DNA of 64,000 nt from Bolinopsis microptera (taxonomy: Eukaryota > Ctenophora > Tentaculata > Lobata > Bolinopsidae): NCBI RefSeq assembly GCF_026151205.1, contig NC_087079.1, forward strand, positions 622,001 through 686,000, read 5' to 3'. This document shows positions 1 through 12,484 of the stretch, piece after piece. A model generated the notes under the pieces. It made no database searches. It saw only the letters and a list, made by a program, of their open reading frames with translations, and was not told where the DNA came from. Every line of letters begins with the position of its first letter. Positions within the stretch are counted from its first letter, which is position 1. The translations under genes were made by a program, and so were the position numbers.

Positions 1-305
1 TTGATGAGGCGAATTTTTAGCATTAAAGGATGAGGGGACCTTAGAATTGACTGATAACAATTTGAACTAGTATTGGGCTTAGAACTAAGAAAGAAAATGT
101 GTGGTACGAAATTACAAGAATCGTAAGAGTCTGGGTGGCAATAATTTCCTCGAAAAACCGTGGAATATGTGGATATTTACTTTTTCACATATTGTTATAA
201 ATCTAATGTTATTGTAACACATCTGAACTGTACTTAAATAGTTATATAATAACAATTTTCTTATCTTCCACTACGATTTGCCAGTTTTAATGTTATAAAT
301 TCCAG

Positions 306-3300
306 AGCCGTGTGGAGAAGGAACATATCGGAATGATGCTATGACAAGCTGTGAGACATGTGACGCTGGATTGACACCAAACTCTGATAAAACAGCCTGT
401 GGTAAGATAACTTTGAAGCTTATTAAATTTAATATTATTGTTATGTTTTAAATTTGAATTAACTGTGCTATAAAATGAAAACCGAGGACATTGGTACTCA
501 CAATAACTTCTTGATATTAACATACTTATATAATAACGATTTTCTTATCTTCCACAAAAATTTGCCATTTATAACGTTATAATTGTAGAGCCGTGTGGAG
601 AAAAATTATATCGGAATGATGCTATGACAAGCTGTGAGACATGTGACGCTGGATTGACACCAAACTCTGACAAAACAGCCTGTGGTAAGATTACTTTAAA
701 GCTTATATTTAATATTATTGTTGTGTTTTAAATTTGAATTAACTGTGCTATAGAATGAAAACCGAGGATATTGTTACTCACAATAACTTCTTATTATTAA
801 TAAGGTAGTTCAAACGAATTGCTGCTTAAAGATATCCCAATTCTTCAGAGCCATGTCCAGCTGGAAGCTACAAGAATATTGAGATGAACACATGTGAAGA
901 ATGTCCTGATATTACGATCAGTTCAGAAGGAGCAGCCTTGTGTACAACTTGTGAACTTGGCCAGGAAAGAAACTCAGGGAGAACAAAATGTGGTAAGAAT
1001 TGTTAATAAGAATCGAGCTGAGATGATTATATCTACATAGATGGGCAAAGATAGGATAAGGGTTAAGACGGGCTTAGGATAAGGCGCCAGATAGGACTTA
1101 GAATCAAGAAGACAAATTTGTGGTATGAAAAGACAAGAACCATAAAAGTTTGGGAGGTAATAATTCTATCAAAAAACTGTGGTTGTTTGGATATTTAATT
1201 ATTCACAAATTGTTTTAAATCTAATGTAATTGTAACACATCTAAACTGTACTTAAATACTTATATAATAACGATTTTCTTATCTTCCACTACGATTTGCC
1301 AGTTTTAACGTTATTAATTCCAGAGCTGTGTGGGGAAGGAAAATATCGGAATGATGCTATGACAAGCTGTGAGACATGCGAAGCTGGATTGACACCAAAC
1401 TCTGACAAAACAGCCAGTGGTAAGATAACTTTAAAGCTTATGTTTAATATTATTGTTGTGGTTTAAATTTAATTAACTGTGCTATAGATGGAAACCGATG
1501 ATATTGGTACTCACAATAACTTCTTAATAATAATAAGGTAGTTCAAATGAATTGCTGCTTAAAGATTCTCTAATTCTTCAGAGCCATGTCCAGCTGGAAG
1601 CTACAAGAACATTGAGATGAACACATGTAAAGAATGTCCTGATAACACGATCAGTTCAGAAGGAGCAGCCTTGTGTACAGCTTGTGAACTTGGCCAGGAA
1701 AGAAACTCAGGGAGAACAAAATGTGGTAAGAATTGTTAATAAGAATCGAGCTGAGATGATTATATCTACATAGATGGGCAAAGATAGGATAAGGGTTAAG
1801 ACGGGCTTAGGATAAGGCGCCAGATAGGACTTAGAATCAAGAAGACAAATTTGTGGTATGAAAAGACAAGAACCATAAAAGTTTGGGAGGTAATAATTCT
1901 ATCAAAAAACTGTGGTTGTTTGGATATTTAATTATTCACAAATTGTTTTAAATCTAATGTAATTGTAACACATCTAAACTGTACTTAAATACTTATATAA
2001 TAACGATTTTCTTATCTTCCACTACGATTTGCCAGTTTTAACGTTATTAATTCCAGAGCTGTGTGGGGAAGGAAAATATCGGAATGATGCTATGACAAGC
2101 TGTGAGACATGCGAAGCTGGATTGACACCAAACTCTGACAAAACAGCCTGTGGTAAGATAACTTTAAAGCTTATGTTTAATATTATTGTTGTGGTTTAAA
2201 TTTAATTAACTGTGCTATAGATGGAAACCGATGATATTGGTACTCACAATAACTTCTTAATAATAATAAGGTAGTTCAAATGAATTGCTGCTTAAAGATT
2301 CTCTAATTCTTCAGAGCCATGTCCAGCTGGAAGCTACAAGAACATTGAGATGAACACATGTAAAGAATGTCCTGATAACACGATCAGTTCAGAAGGAGCA
2401 GCCTTGTGTACAGCTTGTGAACTTGGCCAGGAACGAAACTCAGCGAGAACAACATGTGGTAAGAATTGTTAACAAGAATCGAGCTGAGATGATTATATCT
2501 ATATTGTATAGATGGGCAAAGATATGCTAAGGGTTAAGACGGGATAAGGATAAGGCGCCAGATAGGACTTAGAATCAAGAAGGCAAATTTGTGGTATGAA
2601 AAGACAAGAACCGTAAAAGTTTGGGTGGTAATAATTCTATCAAAAAACCGTGGTTGTTTGGATATTTAATTATTCACACATTGTTTTAAATCTAATGTTA
2701 TTGTAACACATCTAAACTGTACTTAAATACTTATATATAAGTATTTAATCGTTATTATATATAATAACGATTTTATTATCTTCCAGTGCGATTTGCCAGT
2801 TTTAACGTTATTAATTCCAGAGACGTGTGGGGAAGGAAAATATCGGAATGATGCTATGAGAAGCTGTGAGACATGTGAAGCTGGATTGACATCAAACTCT
2901 GACAAAACAGCCTGTGGTAAGATGACTTTAAAGCTTATATTTAATATTATTGTTGTGTTTTAAATTTAATTAACTGTGCTATAGAATGAAAACCGAGGAT
3001 ATTGTTACTCACAATAACTTCTTATTATTAATAAGGTAGTTCAAACGAATTGCTGCTTAAAGATATCCCAATTCTTCAGAGCCATGTCCAGCTGGAAGCT
3101 ACAAGAATATTGAGATGAACACATGTGAAGAATGTCCTGATATTACGATCAGTTCAGAAGGAGCAGCCTTGTGTACAACTTGTGAACTTGGCCAGGAACG
3201 AAACTCAGGGAGAACAAAATGTGGTAAGAATTGTTAATAAGAATCGAGCTGAGATGATTATATCTACATAGATGGGCAAAGATAGGATAAGGGTTAAGAC

Positions 3301-6300
3301 GGGATAAGGATAAGGCGCCAGATAGGGCTTAGAATCAAGAAAGCAAATTTGTGGTACGAAAAGACAAGAACTGTAAGAGTCTTGGTGGTAATAATTCTAT
3401 CAAAAACCGTGGTTGTGTGGATATTTAATTTTTCATCTATTGGTTTAAATCTTATGTAATTGTAACACATCTGAAGTGTACTTATATAATAACGATTTCC
3501 TTATCTTCCACAACGATTTACCAATTGTAATAATATATAACGTTATAATTCCAGAGCTGTGTGGGGATGGAACATATCGAAATGATGCTATGACAAGCTG
3601 TGAGACATGTGACGCTGGATTGACACCAAACTCTGACAAAATAGCCTGTGGTAAGATAACTTCAAAGCTTATATTTAATAGACAGTTTTTGGGTTTTCCA
3701 AATAGTTTCTGATTATTCTGATTTGCGACAAATGATATTGCACTGTTAGGATAAACGACGTTTCAAAGTAACAACTTCTTATTCATATTATATTTAATAT
3801 TATTGTTATGTTTTAAATTTAAATTAACTGTGCTATAGAATGAAAACTGAGGATATTGGTACTCACAATAACTTCTAAATAAGGTAGTTCAAACGAATTG
3901 CTGCTTAAAGATTTCCTAATTCTTCAGAGCCATGTCCAGCTGGAAGCTACAAGAACATTGATATGAACACATGTAAAGAATGTCCTGATAACACGATCAG
4001 TTCAGAAGGAGCAGCCTTGTGTACAACTTGTGAACTTGGCCAGGAACGAAACTCAGGGAGAACAAAATGTGGTAAGAATTGTTAATAAGAATCGAGCTGA
4101 GATGATTATATCTACATAGATGGGCAAAGATAGGATAAGGGTTAAGACGGGATAAGGATAAGGCGCCAGATAGGGCTTAGAATCAAGAAAGCAAATTTGT
4201 GGTACGAAAAGACAAGAACTGTAAGAGTCTTGGTGGTAATAATTCTATCAAAAACCGCGGTTGTGTGGATATTTAATTTTTCACCTATCTTACTATATAT
4301 AAAGCGAGACGATATATATATGGATATATCCGTGCCATTTTACTGACACCAGGGCATCAACTTTAACGCGACTTTCCGCAAAAACCGTATAAGATATACA
4401 ACTGAAACTAAAAGATATGCAACTGAAACTTTTTTGACTGGGTCAAATGCTTTAATGGCCTTCAAATCAGCATGAAAAAATTAAAAATTGGCCAAGGAAT
4501 AAGAATTTTAGTGCCCAAAATTTGGACTCCCAAGTGGTGTCAAAAACGCGAATTAAATAGGTAATAATTATTTTATTCTCTCTAGTCTTGACACCACTTT
4601 AGGGCAGATGGGTTCCTGCTAGTTGTTTTAAATCTTATGTAATTGTAACACATCTAAACTGTACTTAAATACATATATAATAACGATATTCTTATCTTCC
4701 ACTACGATTTGCCAGTTTTAACGTTATTAATTCCAGAGCCGTGTGGAGAAGGAAAATATCGGAATGATGCTATGACAAGCTGTGAGACATGTGAAGCTGG
4801 GTTGACACCAAACTCTGACAAAACAGCCTGTGGTAAGATAACTTTAAAGCTTATATTTAATATTATTGTTGTGTTTTATATTTAATTAACTGAGCTATAG
4901 AATGAAAACCGAGGATATTGGTACTCACAATAACTTCTTAATAATAATAAGGTAGTTCAAACGAATTGCTGCTTAAAGATTTCCTAATTCTTCAGAGCCA
5001 TGTCCAGCTGGAAGCTACAAGAACATTGATATGAACACATGTGAAGAATGTCCTGATAACACGATCAGTTCAGAAGGAGCAGCCTTGTGTACAACTTGTG
5101 AACTTGGCCAGGAACGAAACTCAGCGAGAACAACGTGTGGTAAGGATTGTTAACAAGATTTTATTATAATAAAATTATTAATTATTATTAGGGCTTAGAA
5201 TCAAGAAGGCAAATTTGTGGTACGAAAAGACAAGAACCGTTAGAGTCTGGGTGTAGGGTAATAATTCTATAAAAAAACCGTGGTTGTGTGGATATTTAAT
5301 TATTCACCTCTTGTAAAATCCGGATTGGAGTATTATTTATGAGTCGCATTGTTGTAATGTATTCTGGGTAAAATTATCTTTATCCCGGTTGTTGCGACAA
5401 GTAAAAATGCTCTTATTAGGGAAAGGAGATTACTCTACGTTTCAATGTAACTACATCGTATTCATGATCTAAAAACAAGTGTTAAAAATTCAAAACGTAA
5501 AAAACATATATCTGAGGCAAAATTTGTGTACATTAATTTATTTTTAATCAATCAACTTTATCCAAAAATTCGATACAAAAAAGTCATAACAAAATTCATA
5601 ACAAAATTAGTTTATACGACGACAAACTTTTATAGTAAATACTGTACATTCCTAAAACTACTACTAAATATACTACACATGATACAGAAGCATGGAGTGC
5701 TACAACGGTGAACAGGTGCATGATGTGAAGTGTGTAGGTATGTATCTAGTGTGGAGTGAAAATGGCGGGAATCGTACTGACCAATGAGAAGTGTGAAACG
5801 TGGGAGCCTAATATGGTTTGATTGATGTTATAAGGGTTAGTGTGTTGAATAGGAGGCGGAAGTGTGCGTGTGTGAGATGTGGTCCCTGTACTCAGAAAGT
5901 AAACAAAACCTATAAATATCACTAAATATCACTACATATGTGTAGACAATCCCCTGTCTGTAAAGTATGAAATAGTAGTAGTTTTGGGAATGTACAGTAT
6001 TTACTATAAAAGTTTTTGTATCACGTTGCTACCCCCACGGTCGTTTCACTATGTAGCGTCTTCACTATGTAGCGTCTTCACTGTAGCGTCTTCGACAGCG
6101 GCGGGTCATACAACGTATGACAAAAAAGTTTGTCGTCGTATAAACTAATTTTGTTATGAATTTTGTTATGACTTTTTTGTATCGAATTTTTGGATAAAGT
6201 TGATTGATTAAAAATAAATTAATGTACACAAATTTTGCCTCAGATATATGTTTTTTACGTTTTGAATTTTTAACACTTGTTTTTAGATCATGAATACGAT

Positions 6301-6981
6301 GTAGTTACATATTCACCTCTTGTTTTAAATCTAATTAAATTGAAACAGATCTGAAGTGTACTTATATAATAACGATTTCCTTATCTTCCACAACGATTTA
6401 CCAGTTGTAATAATATATAACGTTATTATTCCAGAGCCGTGTGGGGAAGGAACATATCGGAATGATGCTATGACAAGCTGTGAGACATGTGACACTGGAT
6501 GGAAACCAAACACTAAAAAAACTGCCTGTGGTAAGATAACTTTAAATCTTATATTATTGTTATGTTTTAAATTTAATTTAACTGCGCTACAGAATGGTAA
6601 ATTGTATACAGTATGTGAGACTTGGACCCCCGAGCAAACGATAGTATAGTTATATTTGAGGTTGCTTGAAAGGGTTCGGGTTGGGACAGGAAAACTACAT
6701 CGCGGAACTGCGGAAGAGAACACAAGAAACCGTCAAAATAACCCTTATTAATCAGTTTAACGTGATTTAATATGACATATCGACAGTGAGCTGTACGGGA
6801 CTGAAGGTTGAGTGGAGAACTGTGATCAGAACAACAACACAGTTCCCAGTAGTCCCAGGAACCGTGGTGGAAGTGAATTGTATTGAATCCAGAACTCTCA
6901 ATAAAGGGAGCAGCGAGGTGACCTGCACCTCAGGAACGGAATTTATTTTCGATTTTAATGAACCCGAGTGTATAAATACAG
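306..6981 (+). CDS. Ephrin-receptor-like Cys-module protein with sushi-like exon (partial)
   Basis: Fifteen exons are readable. Type A (96 nt, 32 residues, 4 Cys): 306-401, 589-684, 1324-1419, 2057-2152, 2821-2916, 3555-3650, 4737-4832, 6435-6530. Type B (144 nt, 48 residues, 6 Cys): 849-992, 1582-1725, 2315-2458, 3080-3223, 3928-4071, 4996-5139. A final exon at 6787-6981 has four Cys in a sushi/CCP-like arrangement (VSC, VNC, VTC, PEC). Every exon starts after AG and ends at GT, and all are phase 1-1, so any number can be added or skipped without a frameshift. Type A opens PCGEGTYRNDAMTSCETC and type B opens PCPAGSYKNIEMNTC, the pattern of ephrin-receptor-like/GCC2-GCC3 modules, which occur in extracellular proteins. 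The start of the gene lies left of the window and no signal peptide or kinase domain is seen. One type A module (1324-1419) has its last Cys changed to Ser. Exact function is unknown. Confidence 0.75.
993..2458 (+). repeat. Near-identical 733-bp tandem duplication
   Basis: Positions 993-1725 and 1726-2458 have the same length and look almost identical through both introns and both exons. Visible differences are the Cys to Ser change near 1416 in the first copy and a few changes at the 3' end of the last type B exon, near the likely duplication edge. This is the youngest step in the module expansion. A collapsed or expanded assembly cannot be excluded. Confidence 0.75.
4288..4622 (+). mobile_element. 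Non-autonomous Helitron-like insertion
   Basis: A 335-bp block interrupts an intron of the module gene. It begins TCTTACTATATATAAAG and ends CTGCTAG, inserted between A and T, as expected of Helitrons (5' TC, 3' CTRR, A/T target, no target duplication). Removing it restores the intron sequence seen in sibling units (compare 3431-3450). A weak GCAG/CTGC hairpin lies just before the 3' CTAG. No Rep/helicase coding is present. Confidence 0.7.
5315..6309. mobile_element. Foldback-type insertion with long inverted repeats
   Basis: A 995-bp segment is flanked by a 14-bp direct repeat (TATTCACCTCTTGT at 5301-5314 and 6310-6323), suggesting a target-site duplication. Inside it, a left arm (about 5445-5668) is repeated in reverse complement by a right arm (about 5968-6310), apart from a 116-bp interruption by a smaller element. 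The spacer 5669-5967 has no convincing coding potential. The left edge (5315-5444) lies outside the inverted repeat and vaguely resembles intron sequence near 3720-3790, so the true element border is uncertain. Confidence 0.55.
6016..6123. mobile_element. hAT-like MITE copy 1, nested in the foldback arm
   Basis: A 108-bp element with imperfect terminal inverted repeats beginning TTGT (left TTGTATCACGTTG; right end reversed TTGTCATACGTTG). It is flanked by an 8-bp target duplication AAAAGTTT (6008-6015 and 6124-6131). The empty site is visible in the opposite arm of the inverted repeat near 5625, so the insertion postdates that repeat. Eight-bp duplications are typical of hAT and P superfamilies. 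Confidence 0.75.
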
Positions 6982-7129
6982 GTATAATTGTAAAAGCGGA
7001 TATGCTAAATGACCATAGCATCACTACAAAAGGATAACTAAACTCTTCATACAACCAGGGTAGTATCAGCATTCAGCATAACCGACGAAAGGGGGTAAAA
7101 TAATGGCGTAAGGGGGAGAGTTGGTTAAT

Positions 7130-9720
7130 GGTTATATTACTATAGAAAACTGATTTATTTAATCTTACAGTTGATGGGCTATGACAAATAGCTCAGATGA
7201 TACTGCAATCTAACTTAGATATCTAAATAAGAAAATGTATGTTTAAGTTTTCCGGGTGGAAAAGTATGGCAGCAGAAACCCAAATACCCATAAGTCCCCA
7301 GAAAAGTTATCGAGGTAACCTGCTCTGAGATCTCAACACAACAGCATTTGACAAAGCAAAATAAAATGTAAAATCAATTTAAATTCAAAAATTTAACAAA
7401 GAATGCATTTTCATTATAACATAGTAAAACACTTTGTTTCATAAATATATTAAATTAAAATAAAACACTTAATGCAATCGTGAGATGTACGTAGAATCTA
7501 GCTCAATGTTACAACATAAACCCTTGATAATATAGTCTAGCAAATATTAGAAACTAACCGCAAATCCGGTGATTTCCATTTCAAATGAAAAAAACCAGAA
7601 GATCTTCATAAGGTCTAATGATAATCTACTCCTATCTCAAGTTACTAATTAACAAACCCAGGAACAATGACGATGATGTATAAAGTCTATACGAATGTCG
7701 ACAGAATAGAGATGAACAGGAAGAAAGAGAGAGAATATCAGCTCCAATTAATCTATGAGAATTCAAGGTTAGTAAGAAAAATGTCCACTTAAAGTGTTTG
7801 TTTTTTTTTTCGTCATATACTGCAAAGTGCAACACTTCTATTGTGCTGAATTCCTAAAATTCAATTGCTATTTAAAACACATTGCTATTATCTAAATTAT
7901 TTTCAATTTAACTGTGACCAAATTTTACATTTTGAACATGAACCGTGTTGATTACCAGAAATTACATGTACAATACCAGAAATAATGTGTCACTCAGCAA
8001 CCAAATCACCATTTCAGAATACAGATTACAGAAACAAGCTTCATGGCATTGATAAGTGATTAATACCCTGAAAAAAGACACATAACTCCATCACTGTGAG
8101 ACATATTTGTGTTTTTAAACATTCATAAAAATTATTCAATGTTAAATACATATTATTTATAAATATGTATTGAACATTAAATTAAATTCAAAATCTATTC
8201 AAAGATTTAACAAAGGTTTGATGTATTGCTATTATATCATATTATAACAATTTGTTTCAGACCCTTACTCAGTAGGAACGAACCTTTCAACTGAAAAGAT
8301 GTGAATCCTTTGTTGACAATTTTATGAGCTGTGAGCAGTAAGTACTTAAGAAGCGGAGGATTACTCTTTTCGTCGATATCTTTCAAAAAACTGCTCAATC
8401 AATATCCACAAAATTTTAACATTATTAGGCTTATTCTTCTCATACAAAGTTACAACAAAGTCTTCATGTTATGTATCCTGGGTTTGGATAGGATAATATT
8501 ACCCGCTTAAAATATTTCCATCGCGTTACATAATACTCAATAAATGTAATAGATTTGTAGTGTTGTAATTAGTTTTGAACTGCTGAAGTTTATGGCCAGC
8601 CCTGATATATAACAACTTTAGAAAAGCAAACCTATTTGCCTTCGTTTTTAAACTTACTTTCAGCTTTTATCAGCAGCTACAATTACGGTACGTACCTATA
8701 CTTAATACGTAGAATCTAGTCAATTGTAATAACATACACCATTGATAGCTTGGTGATACTGTCTAGCAAATATTAGAAACTGACTGGAAATCCGGTGCTT
8801 TCCATTTCAAATGGCAAAAGCGAGAAGATTTTTATATCGTCAATTAATGATAATTTACTCTTATTTTAAGTTATTAATAACCAACTCCAGGAACGAAGAC
8901 GATGCTGTATATTAAAGACTATACGAATGTTCAACAGGAAGAAAGAGAGGATATCAGCTTCAACCAATTAATGAGAATTGAAGGTTAGTAAAAAATGACC
9001 CTTTTTAAAGTGCTTTTTCGTGATAACACTTCGTTTGTGCTGAATTCCTAAAATTCAATTGCTGTTTAAAACACACACTATTATCTAACTTATTTTGAAC
9101 TTGACTGTGATCAAATTTACTTTCGCATTTTCGCTGTGCGGGGGGGGGGGGGGGGGGGGTTGTCTTAGGGGGGCGCCAAATCGTCGTTTGAATGTGGGAC
9201 AATTTCGAAAACTTAACTAAAGTACTAGCAAAACTGCGCGTTTTGCTCTAGATATACACTTTTTTAGAGATTTTACCGGCGTATCCTCTAAAATCACCTA
9301 ATTTGTTCAATTTTAGGGAGGGGCAAAATTAAGGAAGGGGGCGCCAACAGGGGGGCGCTTTTTTGGCAGGGGGCGCCGACAGGCAACGTTACGCCACTGG
9401 TTGCATTGATATGTAATGAATATCCTGAAAAAGGCTCATAACTCCATCACTGTGGGACATATTTGTGTTTATAAACATTTATAAACATTATTCAATGTTA
9501 AATACATATTATTCATAAATATGTATTTAACATTAAACAAAATTCAAAATCTATTCAAAGATTTAACAAAGTTTTGATGTTTTGTTATTACATCATATAA
9601 TAACGCTTTATTTCAGATTCTTACTCAGAAGGAAAAAACCTTTCAACTGATAAAACAAAATGTGAACCCTTTGTAAACCTTTTTAGGCAGCTGTGAATAG
9701 TAAGTACAAGAAGTGAAAAT
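7130..9720. repeat. Two diverged copies of a gene-distal segment
   Basis: A block at about 7490-8350 recurs at about 8705-9700. Shared stretches include the TCTAGCAAATATTAGAAACT region (7540 and 8763), the GAGAGAGAATATCAGCT-like stretch, and the lead-in to the candidate terminal exons at 8261 and 9617. The second copy carries an inserted hAT-related fragment (9140-9401). No longer reading frame is convincing here. Confidence 0.55.
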
Positions 9721-11720
9721 ATTCTTCTCGTTTAAATTTTTCTACAAACTGTTCAATAATTATTATTTTATGAAATGTGATCATTTCTACTTTTACGTTC
9801 CAAACACGAACTGTGGTGTTTACCAAAGACTTTTATATAAATAATACCAGATTTTTGTCACTCTACCATTTCAGAATCCATGAACGAGCCTCATGATATT
9901 GAAACGAAGATCTCGAGAAAAGACACAGACCTCCGCCACTGTGAGATACTGCTGTACTTACTTCTTCGTTGAGTTCATCCGTGGAGCCGGAAGGGTCATC
10001 AGATATCTGACCACCTGGTACGGTGTAACCAGACATTTTAAGCTATCTCAATAAACAATTTGACTAGTAATAGTATCAACCTACCACTGAAAATGGTAAA
10101 CATTGTACACCGTACCGAACAGTAGAACCGGTGTCCCTTTTAACATTTTAAGAAATGCAACCGATTGATAAATGGAACCGGATTAATCATTTTAAACGTT
10201 TTCATAAATCTGCATGTATTGCTATTATATCATATTATAACAATTTATTTCAGACCCTTACTCAGTAGGAACGAACCTTTCAACTGACAAAACAAAATGT
10301 GAACCCTTTGTAAACCTTTTTAGGCAGCTATGAATAGTAAGTTAAAGTACAAGAAGTGAAAATTATTCTTCTCGTTTAAATTTTTCTACAAACTGTTCAA
10401 TAATTATTATTTCATGAAATGTGATCATTTTTACTTTTACGTTCCGAACACGAAATGTGGTGTTAACCAAAAACTACATAATAACAGATTTTTCTCTGTC
10501 ACTCGACCATTTCAGAATCCAGGAACGAGCCTCATGATATTGAAACGAAGATATCGAGAAAAGACACGGACCTCCGCCACTGTGAGATACTGCTGTAACC
10601 AGACATTTTAAGCTTTCTTAATGAACAATTTGACTAGTAATAGTATCAACCAACCACTGAAGATGGTAAACATTGTACACGTACCGAACAGTAGAACCGG
10701 TATCCCTTTTAACATTTTAAGAAATGCAACCGATTGATAAATGGAATCGGATTAATCATTTTAGACGTTTTCATAAATCTGCATGTATTGCTATTATATC
10801 ATAATATTATAACAATTTATTTCAGACCCTTACTCAGTAGGAACAAACCTTTCAACTGACAAAACAAAATGTGAACCCTTTGTAAACCTTTTTAGGCAGC
10901 TGTGAATAGTAAGTACAAGAAGTGAAAAATATTCTTCTCGTTTAAATTTTTCTACAAACTGTTCAATAATCATTACTTCATGAAATGTGATCATTTCTAC
11001 TTTTACGTTCCAAACACGAACTGTGGTGTTTACCAAAGACTTTTATATAATACCAGATTTTTGTCACTCTACCATTTCAGAATCCAGGAACGAGCCTCAT
11101 GATATTGAAACGAAGATCTCGAGAAAAGACACAGACCTCCGCCACTGTGAGATACTGCTGTAACCAGACATTTTAAGCTATCTTAATGAACAATTTGACT
11201 AGTAATAGTATCAACCTACCACTGAAGAGTGAAGATGGTAAACATTGTACACCGTACCGAACAGTAGAACCAGTGTCCCTTTTAACATTTTAAGAAATGC
11301 AACCGATTGATAAATGGAACCGGATTAATCATTTTAAACGTTTTCATAAATCTGCATGTATTGCTATTATATCATAATATTATAACAATTTATTTCAGAC
11401 CCTTACTCAGTAGGAACAAACCTTTCAACTGACAAAACAAAATGTGAACCCTTTGTAAACCTTTTTAGGCAGCTGTGAATAGTAAGTACAAGAAGTGAAA
11501 AATATTCTTTTTGTTTAAATTTTTCTACAAACTGTTCAATAATTATTATTTCATGAAATGTGATCATTTCCAAACACGAAATGTGGTGTGTACCAAAAAC
11601 TACATAGTAACAGATTTTTTTCACTCGACCATTTCAGAATCCAGGAACGAGCCTCATGATATTGAAACGAAGATCACGAGAAAAGACACGGACCTCCGCC
11701 ACTGTGAGATACTGCTGTAA
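8261..11720 (+). other. Tandem array of short stop-containing candidate terminal exons
   Basis: Two exon-like cassettes alternate in units of roughly 560-640 bp. Cassette D starts after a TTTCAG acceptor at 8261, 9617, 10254, 10826 and 11399. Entered in phase 1, as left by the sushi-like exon, it reads DPYSVGTNLSTDKTKCEPF then about ten residues and a stop (ends 9696, 10333, 10905, 11478). The copy at 8261 stops early. Cassette E starts after TTTCAG at 9875, 10516, 11081 and 11638 and, in phase 1, reads ESRNEPHDIETKI then about 15 residues to a stop (10598, 11163, 11720; longer in the 9875 copy, about 9972). An AATAAA lies at 10050-10055. I infer alternative 3' ends of the upstream module gene; a relic array is equally possible. 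Confidence 0.45.
9140..9401. mobile_element. hAT-related dispersed repeat fragment
   Basis: Sequence ending GCAACGTTACGCCACTG matches, in opposite orientation, CAGTGGCGTAACGTTGC at 46958-46974. CAGTGGCGTAAC is a typical hAT terminus. The internal part (9165-9330) is also repeated at 46710-46865. The left border is blurred by a G homopolymer (9139-9160). Confidence 0.6.
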
Positions 11721-11849
11721 CCAGACATTTCAAGCTATCTTAATGAACAATTTGACTAGTAATAGTATCAACCTACCACTGAAGATGGTAAACATTGTAC
11801 ACCCTACCGAACAGTAGAACCGGTATCCCTTTTAACATTTTAAGAAATG

Positions 11850-12480
11850 CAACCGATTGATAAATGGAATCGGATTTTTTTGAGAGATAACTTTAAATCA
11901 TTCTAAACGTTTTTATAAATCGGCATTCACCGAGAAATTTAGAGATTTATTTTGAAATTTAAAAAATAAATGTTTTGCGGGGTGTGATTATTTTTCTTTA
12001 AGGTGTACATTATTACTTACCATTTTTAACTGATGTTTTTTAAAACAAGAAATTTAAATAAATTTTACCTTACAATTTACATTACTTTTTTAAAGTACTA
12101 ATTTAAAAGCACATAGTTGCATTATTTTTGACTTTTCAGTTTTAAATTACTTCGTTAGTTATGACTATGATTTGTTTCAAACAGGTGCAATAATTAAATG
12201 TGTAATCTCACAACTCTCTTTCGAATAAAACATTTCAGCAAGGCCATAAAATAATACATCATATACATATAATAAACAAATAAATAATTGAACAAGGTAC
12301 TGTAAGTGCTTCTAAACTCACCATTTAAAAAAATGCCACTATAACACCCAAAATTAGTGGCTCACGACATGAACTTATTGGCCAAAATTAAAGAGAGAGA
12401 AAATTTTCTGTTTAAATCATTTATGGCAGAAATCGACCAAAATATTGCGTAATTTACTGTTTAATAATCTCAACGAGATA
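11850..12480. other. AT-rich spacer without recognised features
   Basis: No reading frame, RNA gene or repeat that I recognise; simple AT-rich sequence leading into the minisatellite at 12485. Confidence 0.6.
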
Positions 12481-12484
12481 CTAT

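Noticed and set aside
5526-5711. 61-codon frame in the inverted repeat arm
   Set aside because: Lies in a non-coding foldback element and has no recognisable motif.
306-6981. Ephrin receptor tyrosine kinase
   Set aside because: Only Cys-rich ephrin-receptor-like modules and a sushi-like exon are present; no ephrin-binding, fibronectin or kinase domain seen.
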